Shown: in pieces, positions 6,678 to 9,828 of the stretch
Numbering within the stretch: the first letter of the stretch is position 1
Layout of the letters: each line of letters begins with the position of its first letter
From: Gemmatimonadaceae bacterium
GTDB lineage: Bacteria; Gemmatimonadota; Gemmatimonadetes; Gemmatimonadales; Gemmatimonadaceae
Assembly: GCA_025451425.1 (NCBI GenBank)
Contig: JANWKK010000287.1
Span: forward strand, 1 to 9,828
Length of the DNA stretch: 9,828 nt
Direction of reading: 5' to 3'
Translations under genes and position numbers: made by a program
Notes under the pieces: model-generated
Told to the model about the DNA's origin: nothing
What the model saw: only the letters and a program-made list of their open reading frames with translations
The model's database searches: none

Positions 6678-8702
6678 TCACGACTCGAGCGGCTGGCCGA
6701 CGATGCTGAATATCGATGGTACGCTCGAGGGCTCCGTCGGCAGCGTCGTCGTGTCAGAAATGGTCGCGCCAAGCCCGTTAGGCATTGGCAGCGATTGCAC
6801 GTCCGCGCGCGGCAGCCGCACGCAGAACGCCGATCCTTCGTTCATCACACTCTCGACTTGCACCGTCCCGCCATGGGCCTCGACGATGGCTTTGACGATG
6901 GACAGGCCAAGGCCGAGACCGCGCGTATCGCTGCGCGATGCCTGCCAGAATCGATCGAACAGATGTGGTATCTGCTCTGGAGGGATGCCCGGCCCGGTGT
7001 CACGCACGCAAGCGTACACGCCGTCTGCGCGCAGTTCGATGCTGATTTTGATCTGTCCACCATCCGGGGTGAACTTGACGGCGTTGGCGATGAGATTGGA
7101 GAACGCTTGCGCCAACCGATCGCGATCGCCGACAACCGTCGGAGTCTGATGCGGGCCGTCGCGCGTGAGTGTCATGTGCCGCGCCCGCACGACGATCTGG
7201 AACATGTCCACGACGTCGTCCACGACATCCAGCAAGTTCAGCGTGCTCTGTTGCACCGGCAGCGGTCCCGACTCGAGCCGCGTGACATCGAGCAGGTCGC
7301 GAATCAGCCGGTTCATCGAATCCGCGGCGTGCTTGAGTGTCGCGAGCTGCGTCCGCTCAGTCTCGTGGCCGTGCTCGTCCGTCAGCTCGAGCAGCAGATC
7401 GGCGCTGCCGAGAATGGCCATCAATGGATTGCGCAAATCGTGGGACACAATCGAGACGACGGCATCGCGGGTCCGCACCGCGGACTCCGCCTCAGCGCGG
7501 GCGCGTCGCTCGCTGTCGAGCGCCTCGGCACGATGTAGCGCGACCGCGGCGAGGTCGCCGAGGGCGCGGCCGAAGCGCAATGAGGACTCTCTGAACTGCC
7601 GCCGTCCGCCGGCCGAGGCGACGCCTAACGTACCGATCACACTTCCGTCGTGCCGGAGCGGAACGACGAGCAGCGAGCCAGACCGGCGTGCATCCACGCC
7701 CGAGCTGCGTGCGTCGCGAGATGGACGGACCTCCGTCGTGTAGATGCGCGGGTGATCGCCGTTGGTTCCGTCGTTCAGCCAAGCGGGCGTGCGGGCACGC
7801 GTCCCAGCGACCGGCGCACAAGTTCCGCGGCCCGCGATCGTCACGAGATCGCCGTCGAGTGCGCGTGCGAGATATGCGCCGCCAATACGGCTCGAGTTGA
7901 GCGCGGCCGAGACGGTGAGCTCCGCGACCTCGTTCACCGTGAACGCACCACTCAACGAGCTTGCGAGCCGGCGCAGCGATGCCTCTTCCTCGGCTCGTCG
8001 TTTGAGGACGAGTCGAAGGTGTCGGTCGCGCAACGTCAGCACGAGCACCGCTGCCGAGGCAACGCAACCCACGAGCACAAAGGCTATCGCGAGCTCCAGC
8101 TCGAGGGATTCATCGCTTTCGATCTGCACCCGTCGTGACTGCATCGCACGAGCGATCGCCGAGTCGACGCGCACCGTCGCGAGTAGCAGCGCCTCATAGC
8201 TCACGCCGTGCTGCACGGCTTGTCGCAGGACATCCTCGGGCGTCTTCGTCTCGGTGAGCGCGACGAATTGCCGCCAGTGGTCGACTGTTTCCCGCACGCC
8301 CATCACCGAGCTGCGCGCGGCAGGTCCCATCTCGTGCAGCGTCGTGTTCAACCGCGCAAGCAACGAATCATCGCGCGTGGCGGTGCGTTGGAACTCGAAG
8401 AGATGGGAGCGATCGCGAGAGACCGTGAAGCGCTGTGCGAACGCCAACTCACGAGCCAAGCCCAAACGCAGCTCGCCGAGTAGTAAACGCCCCGGTTCTC
8501 CAACGACGCGAATATCGTCGCGCAGATAGCTTGTGCGTTGTTGCAGCACGAGCGGCGCGACAGCCAGTCCGGCCAAGGAGAGGACGACCAGCGTGAGTGG
8601 AAGCCAAGACAGATGGCGCGCTCCACTTGTAACGATGCCGATACTTTCGCGACGGTCGCGCGATTTTCGGCTGATCGAGTGTGCCACGTGTGCTTTCGCC
8701 AT
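6678..8702 (-). CDS. Membrane sensor histidine kinase (two TM, GAF, HisKA, HATPase_c)
   Basis: The kinase has 674 residues from ATG 8700-8702, which has a strong upstream Shine-Dalgarno. The frame is open 40 codons further to a TTG at 8820-8822, but that start has no support. Layout: basic N-terminus; TM1 about 31-54; a mostly helical periplasmic sensor region about 55-200 without cysteines; TM2 about 203-224; a GAF-like domain about 243-392 (VVPLRHDGSVIGTLGVA, 346-362); HisKA with SIVSHDLRNPLMAILGSADL (417-436), giving His421 as the phosphorylation site; HATPase_c with N-box FSNLIANAVKFTPDGG (534-549), G1 DTGPGIPPEQ (568-577), F-box LFDRFWQ (581-587) and G2 GLGLGLSIVKAIVEAHGG (595-612); and a 40-residue tail. 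All catalytic motifs are intact. The ligand is unknown. No response regulator is fused or immediately adjacent, and the next gene encodes a BASS-type transporter. The FixJ-like regulator at the right edge is a candidate partner, but its more likely partner lies outside the window. Confidence 0.92.
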   Translation of the reverse strand: MAKAHVAHSISRKSRDRRESIGIVTSGARHLSWLPLTLVVLSLAGLAVAPLVLQQRTSYLRDDIRVVGEPGRLLLGELRLGLARELAFAQRFTVSRDRSHLFEFQRTATRDDSLLARLNTTLHEMGPAARSSVMGVRETVDHWRQFVALTETKTPEDVLRQAVQHGVSYEALLLATVRVDSAIARAMQSRRVQIESDESLELELAIAFVLVGCVASAAVLVLTLRDRHLRLVLKRRAEEEASLRRLASSLSGAFTVNEVAELTVSAALNSSRIGGAYLARALDGDLVTIAGRGTCAPVAGTRARTPAWLNDGTNGDHPRIYTTEVRPSRDARSSGVDARRSGSLLVVPLRHDGSVIGTLGVASAGGRRQFRESSLRFGRALGDLAAVALHRAEALDSERRARAEAESAVRTRDAVVSIVSHDLRNPLMAILGSADLLLELTDEHGHETERTQLATLKHAADSMNRLIRDLLDVTRLESGPLPVQQSTLNLLDVVDDVVDMFQIVVRARHMTLTRDGPHQTPTVVGDRDRLAQAFSNLIANAVKFTPDGGQIKISIELRADGVYACVRDTGPGIPPEQIPHLFDRFWQASRSDTRGLGLGLSIVKAIVEAHGGTVQVESVMNEGSAFCVRLPRADVQSLPMPNGLGATISDTTTLPTEPSSVPSIFSIVGQPLES

Positions 8703-8858
8703 GGCCTCCTCCCGGTACTTCTCTGCGGGGAGGTTGTCATCCAAACGCTGGTGCGGCACAGTGGACCAAAGACCGCGCCAATCGCAAGCGACCGCCGGGT
8801 GCGTTATGTAGCGAAAGTCCAATGGCTGGTCGACGCGGAGTGTGAAGCTTTGTCAAGT
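8703..8858. promoter_or_regulatory. Divergent region between the histidine kinase and the small helical protein gene
   Basis: These 156 bp separate the kinase (minus) from the small gene (plus) and should hold both promoters. A TTGACA on the minus strand at 8851-8856 looks like a -35 box but has no acceptable -10 box 16-18 bp downstream. A TACATA at about 8812-8817 (minus) is a poor -10 candidate. No operator-like repeat was seen. Confidence 0.3.
8705..8713 (-). promoter_or_regulatory. Shine-Dalgarno that sets the histidine kinase start
   Basis: On the minus strand GGGAGGAGG covers 8705-8713. Its first part, GGGAGG, lies 5 nt before ATG 8702. This favours the ATG over the upstream TTG and removes 40 residues from the longest open frame. 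Confidence 0.75.
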
Positions 8859-9191
8859 ATGCCGACACTACACGCTCCGTTGTTTCCAGCCGCGCCTTCA
8901 TCCGCGGTGACTTTGGCTGAGGCGCCGGTCACGCGGCTGCGCAATCTCATGAGGGGTGTGCTCGCATGCGAGCCGTGGGAGTGCTCACCATTAGCCGGCG
9001 AGTTGCAGCGCACGGTGCGTGCGACGGCCGCCGAATTGCGCGATCGTGGCAGTAAGCCCGAACAGATGGTCATTACGCTCAAGCGCGCCACGGCGCGTGG
9101 CGCGCTACGCGCGACTACGACGCGGGAAGACGATCTCCACTATCGGATGATCCTGTGGAGTGTGCGCGAATATTTTCGCTGTGACTCGTGA
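8859..9191 (+). CDS. Small hypothetical protein, probably helical, unrecognised family
   Basis: The gene encodes 110 residues from ATG 8859. A TTG at 8850 preceded by GGAG is an alternative start, and ATG 8859 itself has no good ribosome-binding site. The N-terminal 22 residues are Pro/Ala-rich and look disordered. From residue 24 the sequence looks helical: TRLRNLMRGVLACEPW, then AGELQRTVRATAAELRDRG, then KPEQMVITLKRATARGALR, and finally HYRMILWSVREYFR. The pattern 'AxELRxRGxxPEQMVxxLKRA ... ILWxVxEYFR' recalls small helical proteins encoded near two-component genes in Gemmatimonadota, but I cannot name a family. There is no signal peptide or membrane segment. It is divergent from the histidine kinase and overlaps the response regulator gene tail to tail by 77 bp. 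The open frame extends far upstream into the kinase's antisense strand, which is not evidence for a longer protein. Confidence 0.6.
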   Translation: MPTLHAPLFPAAPSSAVTLAEAPVTRLRNLMRGVLACEPWECSPLAGELQRTVRATAAELRDRGSKPEQMVITLKRATARGALRATTTREDDLHYRMILWSVREYFRCDS

Positions 9192-9828
9192 GGTCTGACG
9201 CCGCCTTCGCATTCCCGAGGGCGGCCGCCATGATGTCGAGCACTCGCGGGCGCTGCATCACGCGATGATCCGTGGTGACGATGCTCGTCGGAGCATCGGG
9301 CGCGAGGAGATAGTCGACGATCCGTACCAACTCGGCCACGGAATGGGCGCCGAGCTTCGCCATGGCGCGGGCGCGATGCACCTTCACCGTCTTCTCAGTC
9401 GTGCCGATGATGGCCGCGATCTGCTTGTTGAGACGTCCCGACGTCACGAGGGCGCACACTTCTGCCTCACGAGCGGTAACCGTTTCGAGCGCGTGCCAGA
9501 GGACAGCGAGTTGCCGGCGTCCCGCTCGCTGCTCGGCATCGCGCTGCGTTGCGTTGTTCACCGCTGTCAACAACACGTGATCGTCGAGCGGCTTTTCGAG
9601 GAGATCGAAGGCACCGAGCTTCATCGCCTTCACCGCGGCATCGAGATCGGCGCTGCCAGTGATGAACACCGCGGGCGTCTCGAGGCCCGCAGCGCGCGAC
9701 TCGCGCAGCATCGTTATGCCGTCCAGATCGGGAATCTTGATGTCGATCACGAGGCAGGCCGGCTCCATCGCATCCTGCTCGGAGAGGTAGCTCTGGGCCG
9801 TCGTGAACGTCCGTACGCGATAACCGCC
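9115..9828 (-). CDS. FixJ/NarL-type response regulator, N-terminus beyond the right edge
   Basis: The last 237 residues of a minus-strand gene are present, and the frame stays open to the window edge. An internal ATG at 9766-9768 lies inside the receiver domain and is not the start. The receiver part shows GGYRVRTFTTAQSYL, CLVIDIKIPDLDG (phospho-acceptor Asp at window residue 29), VFITGSAD (Thr57) and LLEKPLDDHVLL (Lys79). This is the FixJ-like arrangement, with a short linker to a LuxR-type DNA-binding domain at about 115-172 (VTAREAEVCALVTSGRLNK, then TEKTVKVHRARAMAKLGAHS). It is a DNA-binding transcription factor activated by phosphorylation, and its target genes are unknown. After the HTH it carries an unusual tail of about 60 residues (173-237), rich in Ser, Thr and Ala at the end. 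The tail's last 25 codons are antisense to the 3' end of the neighbouring small gene. Its kinase is probably encoded to the right of the window. Confidence 0.9.
   Translation of the reverse strand, partial: GGYRVRTFTTAQSYLSEQDAMEPACLVIDIKIPDLDGITMLRESRAAGLETPAVFITGSADLDAAVKAMKLGAFDLLEKPLDDHVLLTAVNNATQRDAEQRAGRRQLAVLWHALETVTAREAEVCALVTSGRLNKQIAAIIGTTEKTVKVHRARAMAKLGAHSVAELVRIVDYLLAPDAPTSIVTTDHRVMQRPRVLDIMAAALGNAKAASDLTSHSENIRAHSTGSSDSGDRLPAS

Noticed and set aside
6145..7149. 334-codon open frame on the plus strand, antisense to the transporter and kinase genes
   Set aside because: It runs across two confirmed minus-strand genes and gives a Ser/Arg/Thr-rich product typical of antisense frames in GC-rich DNA.
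8703..8822. 40-residue N-terminal extension of the histidine kinase from TTG 8820-8822
   Set aside because: ATG 8702 has a strong Shine-Dalgarno and the extension has no domain-like character.
8851..8856. TTGACA as a -35 box for the kinase promoter
   Set aside because: No -10-like hexamer lies 16-18 bp downstream, since the expected position reads TCGACC.
8538..8858. Upstream extension of the small plus-strand gene
   Set aside because: It is antisense to the kinase's N-terminal coding region and promoter, so the open frame is probably accidental. A start near 8859 is more likely.
1..9828. CRISPR arrays, tRNA or rRNA genes, insertion sequences, phage or defence genes
   Set aside because: No regularly spaced repeats, cloverleaf-like segments, transposase motifs or terminal inverted repeats were seen when reading both strands.

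Overview
The window is GC-rich bacterial DNA, gene-dense, with GTG as well as ATG starts and many exported proteins. Two outer-membrane beta-barrel proteins show a diderm organism. The overall style (Sec signal peptides ending in AQ-type sites, a GAF-containing sensor kinase, a FixJ-type regulator, a small helical protein beside the regulators, frequent CGTTAGG heptamers) suggests Gemmatimonadota or a similar soil lineage. That placement is an impression and was not tested. No RNA genes, CRISPR arrays, transposases or phage genes were seen.

Left part, minus strand (1-1951): the 5' part of a DUF1254-family protein runs off the left edge. Upstream of it, in the same direction and 255 bp away, lies a 434-residue exported protein of an uncharacterised porin-like family. 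A 322-bp divergent intergenic region (1952-2273) separates this from the plus-strand genes. It holds an exact 12-bp direct repeat 120 bp apart.

Middle, plus strand (2274-5708): a compact three-gene operon encodes an exported amidohydrolase, a DcaP-like outer-membrane porin and an exported glutaminase A. Spacing is 20 bp and then a 26-bp overlap. All three products carry signal peptides, which suggests outer-membrane uptake followed by periplasmic amide hydrolysis. The substrates are unknown. The operon converges on the next minus-strand pair across 42 bp that contain a small hairpin.

Right-middle, minus strand (5751-8702): a two-TM sensor histidine kinase (GAF, HisKA, HATPase_c) is followed 15 bp later by a BASS/SBF-type transporter with its own Shine-Dalgarno. 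No cognate response regulator is adjacent.

Right end (8859-9828): a 110-residue unrecognised helical protein on the plus strand overlaps by 77 bp, tail to tail, a FixJ-like response regulator on the minus strand. The regulator's N-terminus lies beyond the right edge.

Points worth a second look are the eight copies of CGTTAGG, the amidohydrolase-porin-glutaminase operon, the kinase-transporter coupling and the tail-to-tail overlap at 9115-9191.
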